Shown in pieces: positions 1 through 9,022 of a DNA stretch of 34,012 nucleotides; position 1 is the stretch's first letter, and each line of letters starts with the position of its first letter. The stretch is from Planctomycetota bacterium. GTDB taxonomy: Bacteria > Planctomycetota > Planctomycetia > Pirellulales > Pirellulaceae. Where the stretch lies: the NCBI GenBank assembly GCA_963204995.1, contig CAUJKL010000651.1, positions 1 through 34,012 of the forward strand, given 5' to 3'. Under the pieces are notes generated by a model. The model was not told the DNA's origin. It made no database searches and was given only the letters and a program-made list of their open reading frames with translations. The translations under genes were made by a program, and so were the position numbers.

Positions 1-1
1 A

Positions 2-78
2 GTAGGCCGGACCAAGGCTTTGCGCCGTTCCGGCATTTATGGACCGCCGGAACTGCGCAAAGCCTTGGTCCGGCCTAC
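2..78. repeat. Long palindromic (REP-like) element
   Basis: Two 24-base arms (2-25 and 55-78) are exact reverse complements. The pairing continues inward for nine more bases (26-34 with 46-54) with a single mismatch, leaving an 11-base loop at 35-45. The element lies 12 bases beyond the stop codon of the SDR gene, the usual place for intergenic REP/BIME-type repeats. The long stem has no clear T-run, so it is not a classical terminator, although a transcript would fold strongly. It starts at the window edge and could extend slightly to the left. Confidence 0.85.
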
Positions 79-90
79 GGTGTGATCTTG

Positions 91-846
91 TTACCACGGG
101 CTCATGCCGCCGTTGACACACAAGGTTTGCCCCGTCACGAACGAAGCTTCTTCGCTCGCAAAGTACAATACCGCATCGCCAATATCTTGCGGTGTGCCCC
201 AGCGGTTGGCCGGAATCAGCTGGCGATAACTATCCTTCGCCTCTTGCGGATCGTTCGCATGACGCTCGGTGGGAATCCAACCTGGGGCGACCGAATTGAC
301 CGTGATTCCAAAAGGGGCAAACTCCGTGGCAAGGCTTCTCGTCAATCCAATCTGGCCGCCCTTTGCAGAGACGTACGCCACAAAGTTGCCGACCGAGCGA
401 TGGTAAACTTCGCTCGTGATGTTAACGATCCGTCCCCATTTCTTTTCCTTCATCCCGCCGATGCACGCCTTGGTCAGCAGGAAGGGGCTTTTGATGAAGA
501 AGTCGATCATCGATTGGCAGTGCTGCCAGGTGAACTCTTCGATCGGCATTTGTGGTTGATCGGGCGTGGCATTGGGAACGAGGATGTCGATCGTTCCGAG
601 CTCCTTCGCAACTTGGGCACACATTTCATTGACCGTCGCTTCGTCCGAAGCATCGCCGCGAATCAACATGCCTCGCCCGCCAGCCGCTTTGAACTCGTCG
701 AACGTCGCTTCGGCAATCTGTTGATTGTTGAAGTAGTTGAAGGCCACTTTCGCTCCGGCGCGACCCAACGTCTTGGCAACATCTTTGCCAAGCCCTCGGC
801 TGCTGCCGGTCACGAACGCGACATGTCCGTCCAGTTGAAATGCCAT
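91..846 (-). CDS. SDR family NAD(P)-dependent oxidoreductase (FabG-like)
   Basis: A 251-residue classical short-chain dehydrogenase/reductase, a normal length for the family. The cofactor-binding TGSSRGLG motif is at residues 13-20. The catalytic set is complete: Ser145, Tyr158 and Lys162 in a YVSAK context. The NNAG-like element appears as PNAT at 91-94, and the C-terminal VTGQTLCVNGG is typical of FabG-like members. It should be a cytosolic tetrameric enzyme that oxidises or reduces a hydroxy/keto group. The substrate cannot be read from sequence, and no fatty-acid genes lie nearby, so a fabG call is not justified. It appears to be a single-gene unit, with a palindromic repeat just past its stop. 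Confidence 0.93.
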   Translation of the reverse strand: MAFQLDGHVAFVTGSSRGLGKDVAKTLGRAGAKVAFNYFNNQQIAEATFDEFKAAGGRGMLIRGDASDEATVNEMCAQVAKELGTIDILVPNATPDQPQMPIEEFTWQHCQSMIDFFIKSPFLLTKACIGGMKEKKWGRIVNITSEVYHRSVGNFVAYVSAKGGQIGLTRSLATEFAPFGITVNSVAPGWIPTERHANDPQEAKDSYRQLIPANRWGTPQDIGDAVLYFASEEASFVTGQTLCVNGGMSPW

Positions 847-1041
847 GCAGTCCGCTCTCGCTTTCTGGAATCAGTCATAAGAAGGTTTCGATTCTATGCC
901 ATCATCGGTATCGGCGACAGCAGACACTGGTTCATTGCAATGATTGGGATGCCGTGCAGCAATCGCTGCGTTCCGACTTCATTCATAGGCAGCCAAGTGT
1001 CAGTAATCCGAGGTCAGTACGTGCCGTCCAGAATTGTGTAC

Positions 1042-1146
<105 letters not shown>

Positions 1147-1393
1147 GGCCAAAAACTCCTTCCGAAGCCGAGCGCCGCGAAACGGTACAGCTCGATCGAA
1201 AGGGCGAACCGACCGCCGCCCTGGGACGCCTGCTGGTCGATGAGGTGCTCCGCAGGTATCGTGAAACGTCGGAAACCCCAGCGCTGCAGCCAGCAAGCGA
1301 CATCGGAACGAAAGGGGCACGCTGACGTCGTTGCTTTGACTTGCAATCAGGCCGTCTGCATCCCTCTTCAGACATACAGAGATACTGCCCATC

Positions 1394-3907
1394 ATGAAAG
1401 ATCTCATTGAGGCGCGATGTCGCGTTTTCACAACAACCTGCATCGCGGCGGCGTTGATGATGTCATCCGCACACGATGCGTTGGCGACTGAACTAGCTCG
1501 CGATAAACAGGCACAATTGCCGATCGTGATCAGCGAGTCGGCGTCGGCGAAAGTCAAAACGTCCGCCGCCGAATTGAGCGAGCTTTTGAAAAAAATCAGC
1601 GGGGCTGAGTTCCAGATCGAAACGGGCGCTGGCCGCCGAGGCATCGTGTTGGGGCGGGCGGCCGATTTTGAACAGTTACCTTTTTCGCAGACGTTCGAGG
1701 GCGGAGCGTTCCATCGCGAAGACTACGTGTTGCGCTCGGATGCGAATGGACTGTATTTGCTGGGGTCGTCTGACCTGGCGGTTTCACACGCGGTCTGGGA
1801 TCTGTTGCATCGGCTGGGCTATCGTCAGTTTTTTCCAGGCCCGACGTGGGAAGTGATTCCATCGGAATCGAACCTGACGGTGGACATCAATGTCAGCGAG
1901 ACGCCCGACTTCTATTCGCGGCGGATTTGGTACAACTGGGGCACCTGGGGCTACAACGATCTGCCATACCAGCAGTGGTGCCAACGCAATCGCGCGACGC
2001 AAGGCTTCCGTCTGAACAGTGGGCACGCTTACGGCAACATTCTTTCCGCCAATGCTGAGCAGTTCGCCGCGCATCCGGAATACTTTGCTCAGATCGATGG
2101 GCAGCGACGTACCGCCGGTGGCGATCTCAAGTTTTGCATTTCCAATCCCGATCTTCGCAAGCTGGTGGTCGAGCATGCGGTCAGTACATGCAAGGCAAAT
2201 CCGACACTGGACAGCGTCTCGATGGACCCAAGCGACGGAGGTAATTGGTGTACCTGTGACGCATGTCTCAAGATGGGCAGCGTCAGCGACCGCGTATTGA
2301 CGCTGGCCAACGATGTTGCTCGGGCGATCAATCAACTGGGGCTGGGCGACAAGTACGTGGGTATGTATGCGTACAACGAACATTCACCGCCACCATCGGT
2401 TCAGGCAGATCCTCATGTGATTGTCAGCGTGACGACCGCTTTCCTGCGCGGTGGGTTCTCCTTCGATCAGATCATGAATGGCTGGAAGGAGCGCGGTGCA
2501 ACGATGGGCGTTTACGACTATCTGAGTGTCGTCGCCTGGGACTGGAATCTGCCTCGTGGTGCGAAAGGTGGAAACCTGTCCGCGATCGCCGCTGCTCTTC
2601 CTCGGTTCCATCAACAAGGAGCACGTTTCTACGACGCGGAATCGGGCGATTGCTGGGGGCCGTGTGGGTTGGGGTATTACCTCGCAAGCCGCGTCATGTG
2701 GAACATTGGCGACGCGGCAAAAACTGACTCCATCGTCGATGACTTTCTGGACAAAGCGTTTTCAACCGCCAAGGAACCGATGCGTGAATTCTATCGGCTG
2801 ATCAATCAGGATGAATCGCGTCGCCCGCCTGTGGACATGATCGGTCGCATGTATCGAGCACTCGACGAAGCACGTCGCGCTACCACGGATTCCGCTGTGC
2901 AGGCTCGCATTGACGACTTAATTCTGTACACACGTTATGCCGAGTTGTATTACGCGTTTTCGTCAGGCGGCGTTCCCGTCGAGCAGCCGATCCGTCACGC
3001 CTATCGCATGCGCAAGACCATGATGGTTCACACTTATGGGCTGTGGTCTCGACTGGTTAGTCAGCAGGCCGCACTGACCGATGGGCATCCGTGGAAAAGC
3101 GACGAGCCGTTTTCGTCCGCCGAGCTGGCCAAGATTCTGGCCGACGGTATTGCGAACAACATACCGGTCGACCCTGGATTCGCAGGTGTCGCGTACAGCG
3201 ATCAACTTGTGCCTGCCAAACTACTGCAGCTGCCGAAAGTTCCGGCGGGCAGTTGGCCAGCGATGCCTCAGGACCAGCAGCGATTCTATGTCTGGTTGGA
3301 ACCGAACACGCCGACGTTGAATTTGAAGGTGCGCGTCGATCGGCGGTGGGCCAATCGGATGCCGAAACTGAGTTTGTTTTCGCCTCAGGCAGTCGACATC
3401 AAGGCGGTTGCTGAGACAGAAGATTACAAGCCCGACGGTCAAGTGCGCGAGCTGTCGCTTGTCACACAGTACGACGGTCTCCATCGAATAGAGACTGTTG
3501 ATGGAGGCGACCATACCTACATCGAATTCCCCGCCGACATGCCCGTCACCCTGGAATCGGGGATCGAAACCGGCGGCGTAACCTCTCAATTTCGCGGAGC
3601 ATGGTCGCTCTATTTCTATGTACCCAAGGGAACGAAGTCTGTCGGTGGCTGGGCCTCTCGAATCGCCAATTGGGCTCCGCGGATCTCTGGCAAGGTGCTA
3701 GATGGAACGGGAAAGGAAGTCTTCGATTTCGGCACCGCCGCGGAAGGTTGGTTCCAGATCCCCGTGGCCGCAGGCCAGGACGGCAAGTTGTGGAAATTCG
3801 ACAACAGCCAGGGCCAGCGTTTGTTGATGACCGTCCCGCCGTACCTGGCTCGCACCGCCGAGGAATTGATGCTGCCTGTAGAAGTAGTGAATCAAGACAG
3901 CAAATAG
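1394..3907 (+). CDS. Secreted DUF4838 domain protein (glycoside-hydrolase-like)
   Basis: An 837-residue protein with an N-terminal signal peptide (basic start, hydrophobic core about residues 13-25). An alpha-glucuronidase-like N-terminal fold follows (about 40-150: the AAELSELLKKISG and GRRGIVLGR segments). The large DUF4838 region (about 160-460) contains the recognisable HPEYFAQIDG, FCISNPDLR, the paired-cysteine CTCDAC and AYNEHSPPP segments. The C-terminal third (about 650-830) looks like beta-rich accessory modules. DUF4838 proteins are common in Planctomycetota and Bacteroidota polysaccharide loci and are presumed to act on glycans, but no substrate is established, so activity is inference. 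ATG 1394 has only a weak upstream GAGA. It appears monocistronic. Confidence 0.87.
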   Translation: MKDLIEARCRVFTTTCIAAALMMSSAHDALATELARDKQAQLPIVISESASAKVKTSAAELSELLKKISGAEFQIETGAGRRGIVLGRAADFEQLPFSQTFEGGAFHREDYVLRSDANGLYLLGSSDLAVSHAVWDLLHRLGYRQFFPGPTWEVIPSESNLTVDINVSETPDFYSRRIWYNWGTWGYNDLPYQQWCQRNRATQGFRLNSGHAYGNILSANAEQFAAHPEYFAQIDGQRRTAGGDLKFCISNPDLRKLVVEHAVSTCKANPTLDSVSMDPSDGGNWCTCDACLKMGSVSDRVLTLANDVARAINQLGLGDKYVGMYAYNEHSPPPSVQADPHVIVSVTTAFLRGGFSFDQIMNGWKERGATMGVYDYLSVVAWDWNLPRGAKGGNLSAIAAALPRFHQQGARFYDAESGDCWGPCGLGYYLASRVMWNIGDAAKTDSIVDDFLDKAFSTAKEPMREFYRLINQDESRRPPVDMIGRMYRALDEARRATTDSAVQARIDDLILYTRYAELYYAFSSGGVPVEQPIRHAYRMRKTMMVHTYGLWSRLVSQQAALTDGHPWKSDEPFSSAELAKILADGIANNIPVDPGFAGVAYSDQLVPAKLLQLPKVPAGSWPAMPQDQQRFYVWLEPNTPTLNLKVRVDRRWANRMPKLSLFSPQAVDIKAVAETEDYKPDGQVRELSLVTQYDGLHRIETVDGGDHTYIEFPADMPVTLESGIETGGVTSQFRGAWSLYFYVPKGTKSVGGWASRIANWAPRISGKVLDGTGKEVFDFGTAAEGWFQIPVAAGQDGKLWKFDNSQGQRLLMTVPPYLARTAEELMLPVEVVNQDSK

Positions 3908-4022
3908 ACGAACGAAGCGGATTGCCGCAGTGAACGAACTCCGTTAGAGAAAAGCGGCTCGTCAGGTGTGCCAAAATCGTCTTCATTGTCGCCTTTTGCG
4001 GCGCGAAGGACGAGGATGATGA

Positions 4023-4436
4023 TTATTGCCCCGTGGTATTTTCTTGACGCCGACGCGTGGGCGGAGCAATCAGAAACGTTGCCAGCACGATGGCCCCGAA
4101 GAGGCAGTAGACAACAGTAAACGCCCAAGGCGGCGCGTCGAAGAACAGGAGGTCATGAACCCAGCGTCCCACAAACGATTCGGTGCGGGCAGATTCGCCA
4201 GCGGCTCGCCGCAGGCTGTTCTCCCAGGTCGTCAGAGGGCAGGTGATGCCGAATAACGATTCGACGACAACGACGCCGATCATCACGAGATGGGCCGCTC
4301 GAAACCAAAAGTTCCGTATCCACTTCCAACCAAACATGCGTCCGATCAATATCGCCACCAGCCCCAACACGACGAACCCAACGTAAGCAGCGTGAACGAA
4401 AACGACAGCGTCAGCAGCGAGTGAGTAGAAGTTCAT
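4023..4436 (-). CDS. DUF2784 family small membrane protein
   Basis: A 137-residue protein with four hydrophobic segments (about residues 5-30, 45-65, 85-95 as an amphipathic stretch, and 103-125). The FxHxxYVGFVVLG start, the ITCPLTTWEN segment and the FVGRWVHDLLFFDAPPW segment are typical of DUF2784. These are inner-membrane proteins of unknown role, and the length matches the family. It converges on the DUF4838 gene across a gap of about 115 bases in which I see no strong terminator. No molecular function should be assigned. Confidence 0.87.
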   Translation of the reverse strand: MNFYSLAADAVVFVHAAYVGFVVLGLVAILIGRMFGWKWIRNFWFRAAHLVMIGVVVVESLFGITCPLTTWENSLRRAAGESARTESFVGRWVHDLLFFDAPPWAFTVVYCLFGAIVLATFLIAPPTRRRQENTTGQ

Positions 4437-4583
4437 GCCGAGTTTGAGCCTCGAACGGACTCCTTTATTCCCTCAGGGCATCTCATCTTTCACGATTTGT
4501 CAGATTGGACTGAACACCGTGAAGATGCCGAACCCGACTCACCTTGGTTTAGACGATGAGTAACATCGCTGTTCATGCGCAGC

Positions 4584-4601
4584 GCTTCCGTAACGGGAAG
4601 C
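4584..4601. other. Hairpin just past the glycerate kinase stop codon
   Basis: GCTTCC (4584-4589) and GGAAGC (4596-4601) form a 6-bp stem with a 6-base loop directly after the stop of the leftward gene. There is no T-run, so a terminator or 3'-protecting role is only a guess. Confidence 0.35.
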
Positions 4602-4602
4602 C

Positions 4603-6033
4603 TCACTTCGTGCGTGGCTGCGACACGGTCACGACACGTAAATCACAGACGTTCGTGTGGGTTGGCCCGGTTTTGATCAGCGAACCAAGTTGTTCAAAAA
4701 AGTGATAGGCGTCGTTGCGTTGTAGGAAGCAGTTCGGATCAAGCTGTTGCTTCTGAATTACGGCCAGAATCGCTTCGTCGATAAACGCGCCGGCCGCATC
4801 GGTCGGGCCGTCTTCGCCATCCGTGCCACCGGATAGGAGTGCGATGTCGCGGAGAGCGGTGGTTCTGTCGGGACTGGCTTCGAGCGCGCAGATCAGTGCG
4901 GCGAGAACGAGTTGCTGGTTGCGACCGCCTTTACCTCGCTGGCTGACCTCGACGAGTTGCACGATGGGTTCGCCACCGGTGATCAAGCAGTCTGGGCCTG
5001 GTTCGTCGCGCATGCGCAGCGCCATTTCCGCCAAGTGGCGACCGATGTCTTCGGCGGCTCCTTCGAGCTTTGTGGCGGCTGTCATTGCGTGAGAGTAGCC
5101 GCGTCGTTCGGCTTCGATGCCAGCGGCGTCAACCGCCGCCGCGTTGTTGCCAATGACGAGGTTGTGAACTTCGCAAGAGAAGGGGTCGGGAGTCTTTTTC
5201 GGCGGACCAGCCATCACAATAGAGAAGTCTTTGGCCGAAAAAGACTCCCGACCCCTTTGCGCTTCCAAGTATTCAAACACCCGCGCGGCGATTCCCGCTT
5301 CGCGAGCGTGAAACCGGTCGAGGACATCGAGCGCGTCTTGCGGCGTTTTGCTGTCACGAACGGTTGGGCCGGATGCGATCACGTCGAGCGGATCACCAAT
5401 CACGTCTGAGATGATCAGCGTAATCAATCGCCCCGCACGACAGGCGCGCGCGAGTCCGCCGCCCTTGATACGGCTGAGTTGCTTGCGGACGGTATTGAGT
5501 TCCTCGATATTGGCACCGGCTCCGCTCAAGTGCTTTGTCACCGCTTGTTTGTCAGCCAGCGTGATACCTTCGACCGGCGCGGGGAGCAGCGCCGAACCGC
5601 CTCCCGAAATTAAGCAGAAACAAAGGTCGCTCGGACCGAGCGATTCGACGATCTTCAGGATCTGACTCGCCCCGACAACGCCTGCTTCGGTCGGTTCGTT
5701 CACTCCCGCCGGTCTGGCTCCGTGCAAGGTGATGTGTGCCAAAGAGCGCACGCAATCCTCGGGTACGTTGACCCATCCGGTCAGCTGTTTCTGCAGAGCA
5801 ATCGGGGCAAGTGCGAGTTCAATTCCAGCAGCCATTCCGGCTCCGGCTTTGCCCGCTCCCACAACGGCGATCCGTCCGATCTCCGCGAGAGGAAACGCGT
5901 CGTCACCGACGATCAAATCGTCTCCTTCGATTCGCACATTCTCTCGAACGAGACGTTCGCTATCGACAGCCGCGACGCCCGCCTGCCAGATTGCTAGAGC
6001 GTCTTCTCGGAGCTGCTGCTGAGTTCGTTCCAC
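4603..6033 (-). CDS. Glycerate 2-kinase (MOFRL/DUF4147 family)
   Basis: A 476-residue class II glycerate kinase, transferring ATP phosphate to D-glycerate to give 2-phosphoglycerate. The N-terminal DUF4147 domain shows VVGAGKAGAGMA (about 57-68) and the SGGGSALLPAP loop (about 143-153). The TVRKQLSRIKGGGLA motif follows near 182-196. The C-terminal MOFRL domain has GGEPIVQL, GKGGRNQQLVLAAL and LLSGGTDGEDGPTDAAG. The start is GTG, with AGGAG eight bases upstream. About residues 259-285 are encoded by a perfect inverted repeat (5180-5257), in the variable linker before the VHNLVIGNN segment, which most relatives have in shorter form. The enzyme looks intact apart from this insertion. It feeds glycerate from glyoxylate or sugar-acid breakdown into lower glycolysis. 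Confidence 0.95.
   Translation of the reverse strand: MERTQQQLREDALAIWQAGVAAVDSERLVRENVRIEGDDLIVGDDAFPLAEIGRIAVVGAGKAGAGMAAGIELALAPIALQKQLTGWVNVPEDCVRSLAHITLHGARPAGVNEPTEAGVVGASQILKIVESLGPSDLCFCLISGGGSALLPAPVEGITLADKQAVTKHLSGAGANIEELNTVRKQLSRIKGGGLARACRAGRLITLIISDVIGDPLDVIASGPTVRDSKTPQDALDVLDRFHAREAGIAARVFEYLEAQRGRESFSAKDFSIVMAGPPKKTPDPFSCEVHNLVIGNNAAAVDAAGIEAERRGYSHAMTAATKLEGAAEDIGRHLAEMALRMRDEPGPDCLITGGEPIVQLVEVSQRGKGGRNQQLVLAALICALEASPDRTTALRDIALLSGGTDGEDGPTDAAGAFIDEAILAVIQKQQLDPNCFLQRNDAYHFFEQLGSLIKTGPTHTNVCDLRVVTVSQPRTK
5180..5257. repeat. Palindromic repeat inside the glycerate kinase gene
   Basis: Arms 5180-5203 and 5234-5257 are exact 24-base reverse complements around a 30-base centre. 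The unit is 78 bases, exactly 26 codons, and the reading frame passes through unbroken. The arm contains GGGGTCGGGAGTCTTTTT, which resembles a dispersed planctomycete repeat (from memory). It encodes a polar, loop-like stretch in a variable part of the protein. Confidence 0.9.
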
Positions 6034-6097
6034 GCGTTACGCTCTCCTGACAAATACCAGTTCGCCATTGTAACGATTTGTCGAGGGCTTCGCCGTC

Positions 6098-8728
6098 TTA
6101 CTTCAAAACCGCCACCGTGACTTCGTCGAGCCAGGCTTCTCCGAAGCCTGCCAACGCAAATGTCAACGTCAACTCGCCGCTGTGTGTCGCGATGCGATAG
6201 AGCGTGAATTCGCGCCAACCGTTCGTCTGTTCGATCCGTTCCGCGAGTTCCTCACCGGATTCGGAATCGTAGATCAACAGCGCGTCGTCACTACCGACGA
6301 TTAGTTCCGGGACTTTCACCCAACCATGAATCCGCAGCGTCTGGCCGGCGTTGACCGGCACTGGTGCGCTCGTGATCGACAACCGAGACGCATTTGTTGC
6401 CGCTCCATTCTTCGCGGATTGACGAGCGACCATACGCAGCGCCGAGTGACCACCAGCCGGTTCTTGGATCGACAACTCGACGAACGTGGTCTCGGTGCCA
6501 GAATCGGATGCGTTTTGCCTCCAACCACTTCGTAGCATGGCGTCGAGACTCTCACAATCGCCGGCTGGCAAAGCGTTGGCAGTCCAAGTAGCCGTCGCCA
6601 AACGGTTCTTCGCTTCGGCATGTAGCGGTAGCGTGGCGAAACTCGAACAGAGCAAGCTCGACGCCGGCGACGGAAACGCCAGTACGGCTTCTTCCCACGC
6701 CTCGCGTTGGACACGACGAACAATCTCCTGAGCGGCGCGCGTGGCGACCAGCGCGTTTCGCGAATCGCCGCCGCGTAATAATTGTTCGGCACGGTCGAGC
6801 ATCGCCTTTGATTCGTCTAAGGCAGGTTTCGCCGCCTCCATACGACCGAGCTTGCCGATGATGTCCAGCGATTGGCGCAGCTGAAACGAGGCGATCTCCT
6901 GTCGTAGAGTTGCGGCTGGTTTTCGGTTCTCGGAAAGGACGTGAGTGGAACGGTTGATCACGAGCGGATCTTGAGTAAACAGGACGAGCGAAACCGCGTC
7001 GGGATCGCGGATCGTAATCCGCGGGCCGGTCGTTTGCGAACGGAGCAACGGCTGCAAGCCATTCGAGCCGAGGTGGTATGCTTGATCGGTGATGGGCACC
7101 GAGTGGGCGACGAACGAAATCGGTTCCGTACGGTTGGGGCGTGCCACGTATTGCTGACCGGATTCGTGACGCGTGACGATGAGTAAACGCGAACGCTCCG
7201 TTTCCAACACGCGGCCTCGTGTTCCCGCCTCGCGCATATCGATCTCTTCCGCGAACGAGCCGCCGGCTGCCCACGGTTCGACCAGGGAAAGTTCTAGGTT
7301 GACAGTTCGCAAGCTCGCCACGCGGAGTTTTGCCACATTGTCGTCCAGGTCCAGTCGCGACCGCGACCGGAAACAGACACCTCGCGCGCCGGCGGCGATC
7401 GTCTCGAACGCTAACAAGCGGATTTGTTCCGGGGCGGCACAGAGCTTGGGGAGTTGCAGCACCGACGTCTGGGATGCAGCTGGGGGTGCATCCGCAATTG
7501 TCAGTTGCGCGACCAGATTTGCGGACGGCTCTGTCTGGATCGTTCCCCAAAATGGTTTTCCCACCAGCGGGCGCGACTGCTCCGCCAGCCAGTCGCCGTA
7601 GTGCTTCAGATCGAAGCTCGAACCGATGATTCGCTTGCCAAACATGAATACGTCGCCGACGCCGGTAAAACGCGAGATGTCACGCTCGAGATCGCAGACG
7701 ATTGGCCGAGCTGCTGCACGATCTTGACGCCGCACTTGCGCTGCCAGATTGTCGATCGCCGTCGCTTCCGCGGCCGTGGCTCCGGCACCCAACCGCCAAG
7801 CGATGACTCGGCGATGTGCCGGCGTAAGTTCGAGTACCCCGTCTCGGATGGATGGCGGTGCAATCAGCCAGAAACCCGCTGCCTCGGCCTCGGACAATTG
7901 GGCAGCGTTTGGCGGGCTGCGAAGTAAGGCCGTGTTAAAACCAACTTCTTTCAGCCAAGAAAACGGTTCGCCGTTATGTTCGATGGCACGCACGAAGTAG
8001 GGGCGATCTTCGACCAGCAGGACCGAGCCTCGAAGTTCGGCGGCAGGCATCTGACGTTGGACCGAATTTGGAATCGGCGTTGCACCGGAGGTCGGGCCCA
8101 TCAATCCGACAGACGTTGTTTCGCGTTGCGATGCGGCGTATCCGACCAATTCAAGGTCGTCTGTCCAAAGTTCCGTAATGCCGGGGCCCGTGTATGCGTT
8201 AAGTACGACGTGATCGATGTAGGCTTCACCCTCGTCAACCGGACCTAGCAACCGTCGGATGCGAGCCTCCGCCTCGAGCGACTTCTTCAGGTTACGTACT
8301 TGCAAGCGCTGCCACGCACCCACTTGTGTGTAGAAGTCTCCGTCGAGCATCACGGTCAGCGTCCGCCCTTCGCGGTCTTTCGATCGCGGCAGGACAACTC
8401 TCAGCAGCATGCGCAAACCCGCCCGATCGGCCTTGACCCAGATGCTGGGCACCAGTTCATCAATGATTCGCGCCGACGTCACGCGATGGGCGAGGTAGAC
8501 GTATGTGCCCTGGCCACTCGAAACGCGGACGTGCTCGGAGCCTTTCCCGGTGTGCGCGACGGTAAAGTCTCGTTCGTGAACGAGCAGTCGCGCCGCACTG
8601 TCCGACTCGGCCAGTCGCCAGGAGACTTCGGCGGACTCGAAGCGTTCCTGTACCGCCGGCAGTGGCCGCACCGCGAGCGCAGCCAGTAGCGCACAGGCGA
8701 GTGACAGCAGCCGCTTCGAATGCTTCAT
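6098..8728 (-). CDS. Large secreted protein of unknown function with beta-sandwich ends
   Basis: From ATG 8728 the product has 876 residues and begins MKHSKRLLSLACALLAALAV, a clear signal peptide. An ATG ten codons further up (8758) would bury that signal and lacks a Shine-Dalgarno, so 8728 is preferred. The N-terminal part (about 30-200) resembles a carbohydrate-binding jelly roll. The middle (about 225-480), with YFVRAIEHNGEPFSWLKEVG, resembles the barrel entry of glycoside hydrolases, but I could not place catalytic glutamates. A helical stretch (about 610-690) precedes a C-terminal beta-sandwich ending GEAWLDEVTVAVLK. It probably acts outside the cytoplasm on or near polysaccharide; this is inference. 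It is downstream of no same-strand partner except glycerate kinase, which follows after about 65 bases and may be cotranscribed. Confidence 0.8.
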   Translation of the reverse strand: MKHSKRLLSLACALLAALAVRPLPAVQERFESAEVSWRLAESDSAARLLVHERDFTVAHTGKGSEHVRVSSGQGTYVYLAHRVTSARIIDELVPSIWVKADRAGLRMLLRVVLPRSKDREGRTLTVMLDGDFYTQVGAWQRLQVRNLKKSLEAEARIRRLLGPVDEGEAYIDHVVLNAYTGPGITELWTDDLELVGYAASQRETTSVGLMGPTSGATPIPNSVQRQMPAAELRGSVLLVEDRPYFVRAIEHNGEPFSWLKEVGFNTALLRSPPNAAQLSEAEAAGFWLIAPPSIRDGVLELTPAHRRVIAWRLGAGATAAEATAIDNLAAQVRRQDRAAARPIVCDLERDISRFTGVGDVFMFGKRIIGSSFDLKHYGDWLAEQSRPLVGKPFWGTIQTEPSANLVAQLTIADAPPAASQTSVLQLPKLCAAPEQIRLLAFETIAAGARGVCFRSRSRLDLDDNVAKLRVASLRTVNLELSLVEPWAAGGSFAEEIDMREAGTRGRVLETERSRLLIVTRHESGQQYVARPNRTEPISFVAHSVPITDQAYHLGSNGLQPLLRSQTTGPRITIRDPDAVSLVLFTQDPLVINRSTHVLSENRKPAATLRQEIASFQLRQSLDIIGKLGRMEAAKPALDESKAMLDRAEQLLRGGDSRNALVATRAAQEIVRRVQREAWEEAVLAFPSPASSLLCSSFATLPLHAEAKNRLATATWTANALPAGDCESLDAMLRSGWRQNASDSGTETTFVELSIQEPAGGHSALRMVARQSAKNGAATNASRLSITSAPVPVNAGQTLRIHGWVKVPELIVGSDDALLIYDSESGEELAERIEQTNGWREFTLYRIATHSGELTLTFALAGFGEAWLDEVTVAVLK

Positions 8729-8914
8729 TTCTGCAACACCGTTGTCAGGTGGCAACATCTAAGGAGGAACGATGTTGCCGAGATGCTACAAGGGATGTGA
8801 CGTCTCAGTTTCTGACGTAAGACGTGCTTGTATCAGGATTTGCGAACAGCGGCCAGATCAAACACGTGGCGTTCTTTCAACATGCTGTCCGGCGACCATT
8901 TGCGTTGGATAGCC

Positions 8915-8926
8915 GTAACATGTTAC
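8915..8926. promoter_or_regulatory. Perfect 12-bp palindrome GTAACATGTTAC
   Basis: A perfect palindrome, GTAACATGTTAC, lies 42 bases upstream of the -24 element of the candidate sigma-54 promoter and about 190 bases upstream of the divergent secreted-protein gene. It is a plausible dimeric regulator site serving either gene. No binding protein can be named. Confidence 0.5.
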
Positions 8927-8967
8927 TTTCAATTGAGTTGCGTTTCCCTGGCTAAGCGTCGCGAGAG

Positions 8968-8984
8968 TTGGCACACCGCCTGCT
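8968..8984 (+). promoter_or_regulatory. Candidate sigma-54 (-24/-12) promoter
   Basis: TTGGCAC-N5-CTGCT matches the RpoN consensus (YTGGCAC-N5-TTGCW) at all positions but one, with the required GG-to-GC spacing. Transcription would start near 8995, about 28 bases before the ATG at 9023. Planctomycetes commonly encode RpoN; none is in this window. Confidence 0.55.
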
Positions 8985-9022
8985 TTGATATGTCAGCACA
9001 ACGCAACCACGGAGACATCACC

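Noticed and set aside
6552-7550. 332-codon frame on the - strand
   Set aside because: An out-of-register shadow of the large secreted protein gene; Arg/Pro/Gly-rich with no recognisable fold.
8758-8760. Upstream ATG as start of the large secreted protein
   Set aside because: It lacks a Shine-Dalgarno on its strand and puts ten extra residues before a clear signal peptide.
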